Both the position numbers and the translations under genes were made by a program. Below the pieces are notes generated by a model. It was not told the DNA's origin. It did not search any database and saw only the letters and a program-made list of their open reading frames with translations. 64,000 nucleotides of DNA from assembly GCF_900112525.1 (NCBI RefSeq), contig NZ_FOMD01000001.1, forward strand, positions 620,001-684,000. The letters are read 5' to 3'. The DNA is from Klenkia taihuensis. GTDB lineage: Bacteria > Actinomycetota > Actinomycetes > Mycobacteriales > Geodermatophilaceae. This document shows, piece by piece, positions 33,288 through 41,691 of this stretch. The first letter of the stretch is position 1; each line of letters starts with the position of its first letter.

Positions 33288-35612
33288 ATGAGCGCCGCGC
33301 GCCGGATCGGCACGCTCGCCCAGCTGCTGGGCGCCGTCGTGCTGGCCGGGGTGCTGGTGGCCGCCGCCCTGTTCCCGGTGGTCGGCGGGATCGGCGTGAC
33401 CGCGCGCAACTCCGCGTCGCTGTTGGACGCGCTGCCGGTCGAGCTCACCGACCGCACGCCGCCGGGCAACACCGTGGTGCTGGCAGCCAACGGCGAGGTG
33501 ATCACCGGGTTCTACGACGAGAACCGCGCCCCGGTCGCCCCCGACGCCATCGCCGAGGTCATGAAGCAGGCGATGGTCGCCATCGAGGACGCCCGCTTCT
33601 TCTCCCACAACGGCCTGGACGTGCAGGGCACGCTGCGCGCCGCGGTGACCAACCTGGTCGCCGGCGACGTGCAGGAGGGCGGCTCGACGCTGACCCAGCA
33701 GCTGGTCAAGCAGACCCTGCTGCAGACCGCCGAGACGCCGCAGGAGGCCGCCGCGGCCACCGAGCAGACGCTGGAGCGCAAGCTGCGCGAGGCCCGGCTC
33801 GCCCTGGCGCTGGAGGAGACCTACTCCAAGGACGAGATCCTCACCCGCTACCTGAACATCGTGTACTTCGGGCAGAACGCCTACGGGGTGCAGGCCGCCG
33901 CCCGCATCTACTTCTCCGTCGACGCGGCCGACCTGACCCTGCCGCAGGCGGCGATGCTCGCCGGGCTGGCGCAGAGCCCCACCAACGACGACCCCACGGT
34001 CAACCCGGACGCCGCGACGACCCGGCGCAACCAGGTGCTGGACCGGATGGCCGCCCAGGGGATGGTCAGCACCGTCGACGCGCAGGCCGCCCAGGCCGCC
34101 CCGCTGGGCCTGGCCCTCGGCGCGGCCCCGCCGCGCGGGTGCGTGCAGGCCTCGGTCGGCGCCTTCGTCTGCGACTACGTGCAGCGCTACCTGACCCAGA
34201 CGCTGGGCATCAGCCAGGAGCAGCTCGAGCACGACGGGCTGACCATCCAGACCACGCTGGACCCCGACCTGCAGCGGGCCGGGGACGCCGCGGTGCTGCA
34301 GACCCTGCCGATGGGCGACTCCCTGGCCGGCATGTTCACCGCCGTCCAGCCCGGCACCGGCCACCTGCTGGCGATGAGCGTGAACCGGGTCTTCGGCTAC
34401 GACCCGGCCGACCCGGCGCAGGAGTCCTACAACCTCAACGTCGCCGCCAGCCAGGGCTCGGGGTCGACGTACAAGGTGTTCACCGCCGCCGCGGCGCTGG
34501 CCCGGCAGTACTCGCAGTACTACACGCTGACCACCTCGGACCCCTACGTGTCCCGGGTCTACCGCGACGGCAGCGAGCCCTACGACGTGCGCAACGCCGG
34601 CCGCTACTCCCCGACGCTGGACCTCTCCACCGCGCTGTACCAGTCCTCCAACACCTACTTCCTGGCGCTGGAGGACGCGCTGGGCAGCGTCGAGGAACCG
34701 GTGCGGATGGCCGAGGCGGCGGGGCTGTTCCAGTTCAGCGACCCGGGCCTGCCGCAGCAGATCATCGACGAGAACCGGGGGTCGTTCACCTTCGGCGCCG
34801 AGGCCACCAGCCCGCTCGCCCTGGCCAGCGCGTACTCGACCTTCGCGGCCAGCGGCACCCGCTGCCTGGTCACGCCGGTGACCGCCGTCCTCGACCGCAC
34901 CGGCGCCCCGCTCACCGACGCCGACGGCGCCCCCGTCGTCCGCGGCGACCAGTGCACCCCCGGGGCGATCAACCCGGGCGTGGCCACCACGATGAACCAG
35001 ATCCTGCGACGCGACGTCGAGCCCGGGAACCCCGGCCAGACCGGCTCGCGCGCCTACGTCGCCGGCCACCAGATCGCCGGCAAGACCGGCACCTCGCAGG
35101 ACAACTTCTCCGCCGCCTTCGTCGGCTACACCCCCGAGATCACCGCCAGCGTCATGGTGCTCAACCCCAAGCAGAACCAGGACGTCGGCGGCTTCGGCGG
35201 CAACAAGCCGGCCACCATCTGGCGGGCGGCGATGGCGCCGATCCTCGAGGCCCGCGGCAGCGGGGAGTTCCCGCCCGCCGACCCCTCCGTCGTCAACGGC
35301 AACACCCGCCCGGTGCCCGGCTGCGGCTCGGTGTCGGCCTGCCGTTCGGCGCTGACGTCGGCCGGGTTCGTGCCGCAGACCGTGACGGTCAACGGCAGCA
35401 GCCCGTCGGGGTCCCTGCTGGGCACCAGCCCGCCGGCCGGGGGCCGCGCCGTCGTCGGCCAGGTGGTCACCATCCGGGTCAGCAACGGCGCCTCCTACGT
35501 GCCGCCCGCCCCGGCACCCGCACCGGCGCCGGCGCCCGCCCCGGGACCGGCGCCCCCACCGGGGCTGCCGGTCCCGGGGCCGCCGGTGGTCCCGGGGCTG
35601 CCGACGGACTAG
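33288..35612 (+). CDS. Bifunctional penicillin-binding protein (class A) with PASTA domain
   Basis: A 774-residue membrane-anchored peptidoglycan synthase. The N-terminal helix (residues 9-35) precedes a GT51 glycosyltransferase (about 75-260; EDARFFSHNGLD, GGSTLTQQLVKQ, YLNIVYFGQNAYGVQAAA). The transpeptidase domain (about 330-660) has the catalytic Ser in SGSTYK, SSN and KTGTS. A single PASTA domain (about 680-740) and a Pro/Ala-rich tail end the protein. GGGAGG precedes the ATG. It overlaps the converging monooxygenase gene by four bases. Confidence 0.94.
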   Translation: MSAARRIGTLAQLLGAVVLAGVLVAAALFPVVGGIGVTARNSASLLDALPVELTDRTPPGNTVVLAANGEVITGFYDENRAPVAPDAIAEVMKQAMVAIEDARFFSHNGLDVQGTLRAAVTNLVAGDVQEGGSTLTQQLVKQTLLQTAETPQEAAAATEQTLERKLREARLALALEETYSKDEILTRYLNIVYFGQNAYGVQAAARIYFSVDAADLTLPQAAMLAGLAQSPTNDDPTVNPDAATTRRNQVLDRMAAQGMVSTVDAQAAQAAPLGLALGAAPPRGCVQASVGAFVCDYVQRYLTQTLGISQEQLEHDGLTIQTTLDPDLQRAGDAAVLQTLPMGDSLAGMFTAVQPGTGHLLAMSVNRVFGYDPADPAQESYNLNVAASQGSGSTYKVFTAAAALARQYSQYYTLTTSDPYVSRVYRDGSEPYDVRNAGRYSPTLDLSTALYQSSNTYFLALEDALGSVEEPVRMAEAAGLFQFSDPGLPQQIIDENRGSFTFGAEATSPLALASAYSTFAASGTRCLVTPVTAVLDRTGAPLTDADGAPVVRGDQCTPGAINPGVATTMNQILRRDVEPGNPGQTGSRAYVAGHQIAGKTGTSQDNFSAAFVGYTPEITASVMVLNPKQNQDVGGFGGNKPATIWRAAMAPILEARGSGEFPPADPSVVNGNTRPVPGCGSVSACRSALTSAGFVPQTVTVNGSSPSGSLLGTSPPAGGRAVVGQVVTIRVSNGASYVPPAPAPAPAPAPAPGPAPPPGLPVPGPPVVPGLPTD

Positions 35613-37423
35613 CTCGTGTGGTGCACGGCGGCCGGCTCGCTGACCGGCGTCGGGATGCCCTCGTACCGGGCCTTGAGCTGCAGGGCCAGGTACAGCGAGT
35701 AGTGCCGCGACTGGTGCAGGTTCCCGCCGTGCATCCACAGCTGCGGGACGGCGGTGGGCTTCCACATGCCGCGCTGCTCGCCCTCCCACGGGCCCGGGTC
35801 CTTGGTGGTGTCCGAGCCCAGCCCCCAGACCTTGCCCACCCGGTCGGCGGTCTCCGCGTCGACGAGGTCGGCGATCCAGCCGTTCATCGAGTCGTAGCCG
35901 GTCGCGTAGACCACCAGGTCGGCCGGCAGCTCCGTGCCGTCCTCCAGCACGACGGCGTCCTCGGTGAGCTCGCGCACTTGGCCGCCGACCAGCTTCACCG
36001 ACCCGTTCGCGATGAGCTCGGAGGCCCCCACGTCGATGTAGTAGCCCGAGCCCCGCCGCAGGTACTTGAGGAACAGCCCGGAGTCGTCGTCGCCGAAGTC
36101 GAGCTGGAACCCGGCCTTCTCCAGCCGGGAGTAGAACTCGGCGTCGTCGATGCGGATCTGGTCGTAGAGCGGCTTCTGGAACTCGCCCATGATCCGGTAG
36201 GGCAGCGAGGCGAAGGTCAGGTCGGCCTTCTCCGTGGTCACCCCGTTGGCCACGGCGCTCTCGGAGTACAGGCCCTCCATCGTGCCCATCAGCGAGGCGC
36301 TGGTGACGATGTGCGTCGAGCTGCGCTGCACCATCGTGACGTCGGCGCCGTGCTCCCACAGGGCGGCGCAGATGTCGTGGGCGGAGTTGTTGGAGCCGAC
36401 GACGACCACCTCCTTGCCCCGGTACTCCTCGGGGCCGGGGTGCTGCGAGCTGTGCTGCTGCTCCCCGCGGAAGCGGTCCATGCCCGGGAAGTGCGGCATC
36501 CGGGCCTTGCCGGACATGCCGGTGGCGAAGACCAGCTGGGTCGGGTGCAGCGTCAGCCGCTCGCCGTCGCGGGTGAGCTGGACGGTCCAGGTGCCGGCGG
36601 CCTCGTCGAAGGAGGCGGACTCGACCGTGGTGGAGCTCCAGTAGTTCAGCTCCATGACCTTGACGTACATCTCCAGCCAGTCACCGATCTTGTCCTTCGG
36701 CGCGAACACCGGCCAGTTCTCCGGGAACGGCAGGTAGGGCAGGTGGTCGTACCAGACCGGGTCGTGCAGGCACAGGGACTTGTAGCGGGACCGCCACTGG
36801 TCCCCGGGCCGGGCGTGCCGGTCCACCACGATCGTGGGGACGTCGAGCTGGCGCAGCCGGGCACCCAGCGCGATGCCGCCCTGGCCGCCGCCGATGACCA
36901 GCACGTAGGGCTGACGGGTGTAGCCGAGCTCGACGGCCTCGGCGTCACGACGCTCCAGCCAGGTCTGCCGGTCCTTGTTGGCCCCGTGCTCGGCGCCCAT
37001 CGGCCGCTCCCGGCCGGCCTTCTCCTCGTGGCCCGTCAGCTCGAAGAGGGTGGTCAGCAAGGTCCACGCCTTGCCGTCCTGGAGCCGCAGGTGGCCGCGG
37101 CCGCGACCGACGGCGGTCTCGAAGTGGATCCACGCCTCGTCGACGCCGTCGGCACCGGTGGGCTCCTCGCCCTCGGTCACCCGGAACCCGGTCGGGTCGA
37201 CCCGGTCCAGCACCTCGGTCAGCCGGGCGCGGACGGCGTCCTGGCCCTCCGCGGTGGTGATGTTCCAGGTGAAGGCGATCAGGTCGCGCCAGAAGCAGGT
37301 GGGCGCGAACAGCTCGACGGCCGCGTCCACGTCGCGGGCGGTGAGCGCGGCCTGGAAGTCGGCCAGCCAGGACTCGACGCGGCCCGCGGGGGTGTCGGTG
37401 GGCCGTTCCAGGGTCTGGGTCAT
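35609..37423 (-). CDS. Flavin-containing monooxygenase with N-terminal SnoaL/NTF2-like domain
   Basis: A 604-residue protein. Residues about 15-135 resemble an NTF2/SnoaL-like domain (FQAALTARDVDAAVELFAPTCFWRDLIAFTW). The rest is an FAD/NAD(P)H monooxygenase: VIGGGQGGIALGARL (FAD), FPGMDRFRGEQQHSSQHPG (FMO/BVMO-like fingerprint with His instead of Trp), VVVGSNNSAHDICAAL (NADPH) and VVYATGYDSMNGW. It is divergent from a GAF regulator, the setting seen for inducible oxidation of small organics. Substrate unknown. Confidence 0.88.
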   Translation of the reverse strand: MTQTLERPTDTPAGRVESWLADFQAALTARDVDAAVELFAPTCFWRDLIAFTWNITTAEGQDAVRARLTEVLDRVDPTGFRVTEGEEPTGADGVDEAWIHFETAVGRGRGHLRLQDGKAWTLLTTLFELTGHEEKAGRERPMGAEHGANKDRQTWLERRDAEAVELGYTRQPYVLVIGGGQGGIALGARLRQLDVPTIVVDRHARPGDQWRSRYKSLCLHDPVWYDHLPYLPFPENWPVFAPKDKIGDWLEMYVKVMELNYWSSTTVESASFDEAAGTWTVQLTRDGERLTLHPTQLVFATGMSGKARMPHFPGMDRFRGEQQHSSQHPGPEEYRGKEVVVVGSNNSAHDICAALWEHGADVTMVQRSSTHIVTSASLMGTMEGLYSESAVANGVTTEKADLTFASLPYRIMGEFQKPLYDQIRIDDAEFYSRLEKAGFQLDFGDDDSGLFLKYLRRGSGYYIDVGASELIANGSVKLVGGQVRELTEDAVVLEDGTELPADLVVYATGYDSMNGWIADLVDAETADRVGKVWGLGSDTTKDPGPWEGEQRGMWKPTAVPQLWMHGGNLHQSRHYSLYLALQLKARYEGIPTPVSEPAAVHHTS

Positions 37424-37500
37424 GCGGGTCCCTCCTCGTCGCGGCCGGCCTCGTCGCCGTCCGCGCGCCCATCGCACACCTGGCGCGGGCGTCGCGGCAG

Positions 37501-37546
37501 GGTTGCAGAGGGTTGCGCGATCGGTGGTCCAGGTCACACGCTGGAC
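37501..37546. promoter_or_regulatory. Direct repeat GGTTGC and palindrome in the FMO/GAF-regulator gap
   Basis: GGTTGC recurs at 37501-37506 and 37511-37516, exactly one helical turn apart. GTCCAG (37527-37532) and CTGGAC (37541-37546) then form a perfect inverted repeat with an 8-base spacer, just before the GTG of the regulator gene. These are candidate binding sites for that regulator. Confidence 0.4.
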
Positions 37547-37548
37547 GG

Positions 37549-38715
37549 GTGCCCCGGCAGCTGATCGACGCGTCCTGGCGCCGGGTGGCCGCCGCCGGGG
37601 TCGACCCGGGCGGCGGCCCCGGGCAGGCGGTGCTGACCGACGCCGAGGTGTCCCGGCGGGTGGTCAGCGGCCCGCTGGCCCCGATGCTCCCCGTGCTGCG
37701 CGACCGGCTCGAGCCCGTGGCGCGGGCCTGCGGCCAGCTGGTCGTGGTCACCGGCACCGACGGCCGGGTGCTCTGGCAGGGCGGGGCGCCGGAGGTGCGG
37801 CGGCGGGCCGACGGCCTGGGCTTCGTGCCCGGCGCGGCCTGGGACGAGCCGACCGTGGGCACCAACGCCATCGGCACCTGCCTGGTGGTGGGCACTCCGG
37901 TCGGCGTGCACGGCGGCGAGCACTACGTCGACGGCCACCAGCAGTGGACCTGCGCCGCCGCCCCGCTGCGGGACCCGGTCGGCGGCGGTCTGCTCGGCGT
38001 CGTCGACCTGTCCGGGCCGGCCCGCACCGCGCACCCCGGTGCGCTGGCGCTGGTGTCGGCGGTGGCGGCACTGGCCGAGCACGAGGTGCGCGCCGCGCAC
38101 GACCGGGTGCTGGAGCAGCTGCGCCGGGTGGCCGGCCCGCTGCTGGCCCGGGTCGAGGGCCGCGCCCTGGTGCTGGCCCCGGACGGCGCGACCGCGGCGG
38201 CCACCGGGTTCGCCGGCCCGGCCCGGGTGGTGCTGCCCGCCGGCCTGGACGGCGGCCCCGCGGTGCTGCCGGGGCTGGGAGCCTGCCGGGTCGAGCCGCT
38301 GCCCGGCGGCTGGCTGGTGCGGCTGGACGACGCCGAGCCCGGCGGTGCGACCGACGTGCTGCTGGACCTGTCCGGTGACCGGCCGGTGCTGCGGGTGGCT
38401 GCGCCGACCGGCTCGTGGACCGACGTCCTCGGGCTGCGGCACGCGGAGATCCTGCTGGCCCTGGCCGAGGCGCCCGGCGGCCGCAGCGCGGGGGAGCTGG
38501 CCGACGACCTGTTCGCCGACCCCACCCGCACGGTCACCGTGCGGGCCGAGGTGTCCCGGCTGCGCCGTGCGGTCGGGCCGCTGCTGGCGACCCGGCCCTA
38601 CCGGTTCGCTGAGGGCGTCACGGTGCAGGTGCGCCGGCCGGCCGGTCGGCTGCTGCCGGGGTCGGTGGCGCCGGTGGTGCTCCGCGCGCGAGCCGCTCGT
38701 CCAGTGCCTGCGTGA
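37549..38715 (+). CDS. GAF-domain transcriptional regulator
   Basis: A 388-residue regulator with an N-terminal GAF ligand-sensing region (about 60-180: EPTVGTNAIGTCLVVGTPVGVHGGEHYVDGHQQWTCAAAPLRD), as in AcoR-type activators. The sigma-54 AAA+ domain is missing. Instead a middle region leads to a C-terminal winged-helix part (about 290-365; LRHAEILLALAEAPGGRSAGELADDL). It probably activates the divergent monooxygenase. The GTG at 37549 has no clear ribosome binding site; a TTG at 37513 is an alternative. Its last 98 bases overlap the converging yihY-type gene. Confidence 0.85.
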   Translation: MPRQLIDASWRRVAAAGVDPGGGPGQAVLTDAEVSRRVVSGPLAPMLPVLRDRLEPVARACGQLVVVTGTDGRVLWQGGAPEVRRRADGLGFVPGAAWDEPTVGTNAIGTCLVVGTPVGVHGGEHYVDGHQQWTCAAAPLRDPVGGGLLGVVDLSGPARTAHPGALALVSAVAALAEHEVRAAHDRVLEQLRRVAGPLLARVEGRALVLAPDGATAAATGFAGPARVVLPAGLDGGPAVLPGLGACRVEPLPGGWLVRLDDAEPGGATDVLLDLSGDRPVLRVAAPTGSWTDVLGLRHAEILLALAEAPGGRSAGELADDLFADPTRTVTVRAEVSRLRRAVGPLLATRPYRFAEGVTVQVRRPAGRLLPGSVAPVVLRARAARPVPA

Positions 38716-39496
38716 GCAGCCAGCCCGCGACCACCACCAGGTGCAGCACCCACAGCCACAGCCCGATCGCGATCACCCCGCCGACCACGTCCAGCCCGCC
38801 GAACGGGGCACCCAGGGCGAACGGCAGGCGCAGGAACAGCACGAACCCCTGGAGGAACCCCGACAGCGACGCCGCGGTGAAGAACGCGCCGACCACGATG
38901 GCCCGCCAGCGCAGCATCCCCGGCGCCACCACCCGGAACCCCCACACCAGCGGGACGGCGAGGGCGAACAGCACCGTGTAGAAGCCGACCGCGATCGACC
39001 CCACCCGGCCCCAGAACCCGTGCTCCTGCAGGTCGGCGAGCACGGGCACGACCATGAGCACGGCCAGCAGCAGGAACGGCGCGACGACCAGCAGGGGGAC
39101 GACGGCCAGCCGGCCCCGCCAGCCGGTGAAGCTGTCCTCCTGGCCGGTGAACCGCAGCAGGGCCCGGCGCAGGCCCTCGCCCCAGAACGTCATCGGCAGC
39201 AGCGCCAGCAGGCCGCCCAGCCAGGTCAGCGTGGTGCCCGCCTCGGCGAGCGCCGCGAGCGCGTCGGGGGCGCCGAGCTGGTCGGGCAGCACCTCGCCGA
39301 GGGTGTCGAGGTAGCCGCGCACCGTCCCCCGGGAGGTGAGCAGGCTGGTCAGCCCCAGCGCGAGCAGCAGCAGCGGGACGACGGAGATGCCCGCGTAGAA
39401 GGTCAACCCGGCGGCGATCAGCGACAGGTCCCGGCCGCGCAGCCCGCGGCGCACGGAGCGCAGCAGCCCGCGGGTCTCGGAACGCCATCGGGTCAC
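38618..39496 (-). CDS. YihY/BrkB-type membrane protein
   Basis: A 292-residue integral membrane protein with six helices and the YihY signature: SLIAAGLTFYAGISVVPLLLLALG near the N-terminus and FWGEGLRRALLRF in the middle, with WLLTQALDERLARG at the end of the last helix. The function of the family is unsettled (no RNase activity; perhaps envelope or lipid related). The C-terminal tail is Ala/Pro-rich and overlaps the GAF regulator by 98 bases. Confidence 0.9.
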   Translation of the reverse strand: MTRWRSETRGLLRSVRRGLRGRDLSLIAAGLTFYAGISVVPLLLLALGLTSLLTSRGTVRGYLDTLGEVLPDQLGAPDALAALAEAGTTLTWLGGLLALLPMTFWGEGLRRALLRFTGQEDSFTGWRGRLAVVPLLVVAPFLLLAVLMVVPVLADLQEHGFWGRVGSIAVGFYTVLFALAVPLVWGFRVVAPGMLRWRAIVVGAFFTAASLSGFLQGFVLFLRLPFALGAPFGGLDVVGGVIAIGLWLWVLHLVVVAGWLLTQALDERLARGAPPAPPTPAAADRPAGAPAP

Positions 39497-39534
39497 CCGG
39501 CCCACTCCACCACCCCGCGGGCGCCGCCGCCCGG

Positions 39535-41565
39535 TCAGCCGAGCACGACCTCCCCGGAGAAGCCGGTGACCTCGACCTCTCCCGCGGCGCTCACCGCCAC
39601 GGTGACGTCGTCGGACCCGATGCGCAGGCCCTCGACCCGCAGCGCGCCCAGCGGCGCCGGCCGCAGCGGTGCCACCTCCAGCCGGCCGGCCGGCACGTCG
39701 GGCCGCAGCCCCAGCACCGCGGTGAGGACCGCGACGGGTGCGGCGGCCGACCACGCCTGCGGACGGCAGGACGCCGGGTAGGCCAGGGCCCGCCGGACCT
39801 CGGTGGCCGGGTCGCCGGCGAACAGCTCGGGCAGCCGCTGGCCGAAGGACTCCCCGGCGGCCAGGACCCCGCGGGCCAGCGAGGCCGCCGGCGCCCGGTG
39901 GCCGTCGCGGGCCAGGCCGGTCAGCGCGATCGCCGTGTCGTGCGGCCACACCGAGCCGCAGTGGTAGGTCAGCGGGCCGTAGCCGCCGGCGGTGGTGGCC
40001 ATGGTGCGCAGCCCGAAGCCGGAGTCCATCGCCGGGGAGCCGAGCCGGGCGGCGACCTGCGCGGACTCCTCGGCGTCGAGCAGGCCGGTGCCCAGCAGGT
40101 GACCCATGTTCGAGGCGGGCGCGTCGACCGGGACCTTGTCGCCGTCCAGCGCGATGGCGGGGTAGCGGCCCTCGGCGTCGCCGACCCAGAACGCGTCCCG
40201 GAACCGGGCGCGCAGGTCGGCGGCCCGGTCCCGCCACCGCTGCGCGCCGGGCCGGCCGAACGCCTCCAGCAGCGCGGCGCCGCCGAGCATCGCCTCGTGC
40301 GCGTAGGCCTGCGCCTCGGCCAGCGCGATCGGGCCGTCGGCGATCCGGCCGTCGACGAACCGGACCGAGTCGTGGCTGTCCTTCCACCCCTGGTTGGCCA
40401 GGCCCGTGCCGGTGCGGTCGAGGTACTCCAGGAAGCCGTCGCCGTCGGGGTCGGCATCGGTGGCCAGCCACCCCAGCGCCCGCTCCAGCGGGTCCAGCAG
40501 TGCCTCGACCTCGTCCGCGGGCAGGCCCCACCGCCAGGCGTCGTGCAGCAGGCAGACCCACAGCGGGGTGGCGTCGACGGTCCCGAAGTACACCGGCGGC
40601 AGGAACGGGGTGGTCCCCTCCTCGGCCACGGGCGGACGGCGGATCTCGTGCAGGACCTTGCCCGGCTCCTCGCCCGTCGCGTCGTCCCGGCGGGTGCCCT
40701 GCCGGGCGGCCAGCGTGCGCAGCGTGCCGCCGGCCAGCTCGGTGCCCAGCGGCAGCAGCAGCCGCGCCGTCCAGAGGCTGTCCCGGCCGAACAGGGTCAG
40801 GTACCAGGGCGCACCGGCGGCGGCGAAGACGTCGTCGGGCTCGGTGGTGGTCACCATCCGCAGCCCGGCCAGGTCCTCCAGCGACTGGGTCAGCAGCGGG
40901 GCCAGGCGGGAGTCGTCGCAGGTCACCCGCGGGGTCGACCAGGTGGACGGCGTGGGCGCGGCGGCGGTGACCCCGCCGGGGTCGACCACCCGCACCGACC
41001 AGTCCAGCGCCACCTCGCCGCGCGGCGGGACCTCGACGGTCCAGGTGAGCCGGCCGTGGTCGCCGTCCGCCTCCAGCCCGGGGACGGCGACGACGACGCC
41101 GCGTCCGGCCCAGCCCTCGCCGTCGGGGGCGACCAGCGGGCGGGGCTGCCCGCTCTTGACCTCCTCGACGGTGGCCAGGTCGGTGGCCAGGGTCAGCACC
41201 ACCTCGGCGTGCAGCGGCTGCGCTGCGCCGGAGACCAGGCGGAGGGTCTCGGTGAGCCCGTCGTCGGCCAGCTCGCGCACGGTCTCCAGGCGGATCGTCG
41301 GGTCGGGGCCGGGGTCGCCGAGCCCGCGCAGGACGGCGACGTGCCGGCTGGTGCCGGTCCCGGTGCTGCCGCCGCCGATGCCGTCGGGTGCCCGGCCGGC
41401 CACGGTCACCCCGACCACCGACAGCACCCGGACGTCGCCGCAGTAGACGCCCTCGGCGCCCTGGCCGCGGACCGTGCCGTCGTGGGCCGACAGCACGCTC
41501 ACCGGCGCCCGCAGGCACACGTCGAGCTCGTGCACGGTCGGCTGCAGACCTGGGTCGCTCGTCAT
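39535..41565 (-). CDS. Amylo-alpha-1,6-glucosidase / glycogen debranching-type enzyme
   Basis: A 676-residue protein with an N-terminal glycogen-debranching domain (about 10-220) and an (alpha/alpha)6 barrel. Recognisable pieces are APWYLTLFGRDSLWTARLLLPLG, YFGTVDATPLWVCLLHDAWRWG, NQGWKDSHDSVRF and YHCGSVWPHDTAIALTGL. It likely hydrolyses a glucoside or branched glucan delivered by the divergent ABC importer. Its ATG overlaps a LacI-type operator, so repression would block initiation directly. Confidence 0.9.
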   Translation of the reverse strand: MTSDPGLQPTVHELDVCLRAPVSVLSAHDGTVRGQGAEGVYCGDVRVLSVVGVTVAGRAPDGIGGGSTGTGTSRHVAVLRGLGDPGPDPTIRLETVRELADDGLTETLRLVSGAAQPLHAEVVLTLATDLATVEEVKSGQPRPLVAPDGEGWAGRGVVVAVPGLEADGDHGRLTWTVEVPPRGEVALDWSVRVVDPGGVTAAAPTPSTWSTPRVTCDDSRLAPLLTQSLEDLAGLRMVTTTEPDDVFAAAGAPWYLTLFGRDSLWTARLLLPLGTELAGGTLRTLAARQGTRRDDATGEEPGKVLHEIRRPPVAEEGTTPFLPPVYFGTVDATPLWVCLLHDAWRWGLPADEVEALLDPLERALGWLATDADPDGDGFLEYLDRTGTGLANQGWKDSHDSVRFVDGRIADGPIALAEAQAYAHEAMLGGAALLEAFGRPGAQRWRDRAADLRARFRDAFWVGDAEGRYPAIALDGDKVPVDAPASNMGHLLGTGLLDAEESAQVAARLGSPAMDSGFGLRTMATTAGGYGPLTYHCGSVWPHDTAIALTGLARDGHRAPAASLARGVLAAGESFGQRLPELFAGDPATEVRRALAYPASCRPQAWSAAAPVAVLTAVLGLRPDVPAGRLEVAPLRPAPLGALRVEGLRIGSDDVTVAVSAAGEVEVTGFSGEVVLG

Positions 41566-41578
41566 TCGACCGATCCAA
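41565..41578. promoter_or_regulatory. LacI-type operator at the debranching enzyme start
   Basis: TTCGACCGATCCAA overlaps the minus-strand start codon (41563-41565). It is the reverse complement, apart from one base, of the second operator at 41662-41676. Its minus-strand reading contains TTGGAT seven bases before the ATG, which may also be the -10 box of a leaderless promoter. Confidence 0.65.
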
Positions 41579-41620
41579 CCCGATCCCGGGGCCGACGCAC
41601 AAGCTGGGTCCGAGGTCGAC

Positions 41621-41649
41621 TTGACACGGGCCTGTCAGCGGCGCACTGT
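41621..41649 (+). promoter_or_regulatory. Promoter of the LacI-sugar ABC operon
   Basis: A consensus -35 TTGACA (41621-41626), a 17-base spacer and CACTGT (41644-41649). The expected start point lies just before the operator at 41662-41676, a classic roadblock layout. Confidence 0.5.
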
Positions 41650-41661
41650 GCCAGCCATCAC

Positions 41662-41676
41662 TTTGGATCGGTCAAA
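41662..41676. promoter_or_regulatory. LacI-type operator ahead of the lacI-ABC operon
   Basis: TTTGGATCGGTCAAA is an imperfect palindrome around a central CG, the usual form of LacI/GalR operators. A near-identical copy in reverse orientation lies at 41565-41578, 97 bases away, so one repressor could serve both transcripts or loop DNA. Confidence 0.7.
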
Positions 41677-41691
41677 TCTAGGAGGTGCGCG

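Noticed and set aside
35504-35600. Repeated PAPAPAPA-coding sequence as a possible CRISPR or tandem repeat
   Set aside because: It lies in frame inside the penicillin-binding protein as a Pro/Ala-rich tail; units are short and lack spacers.
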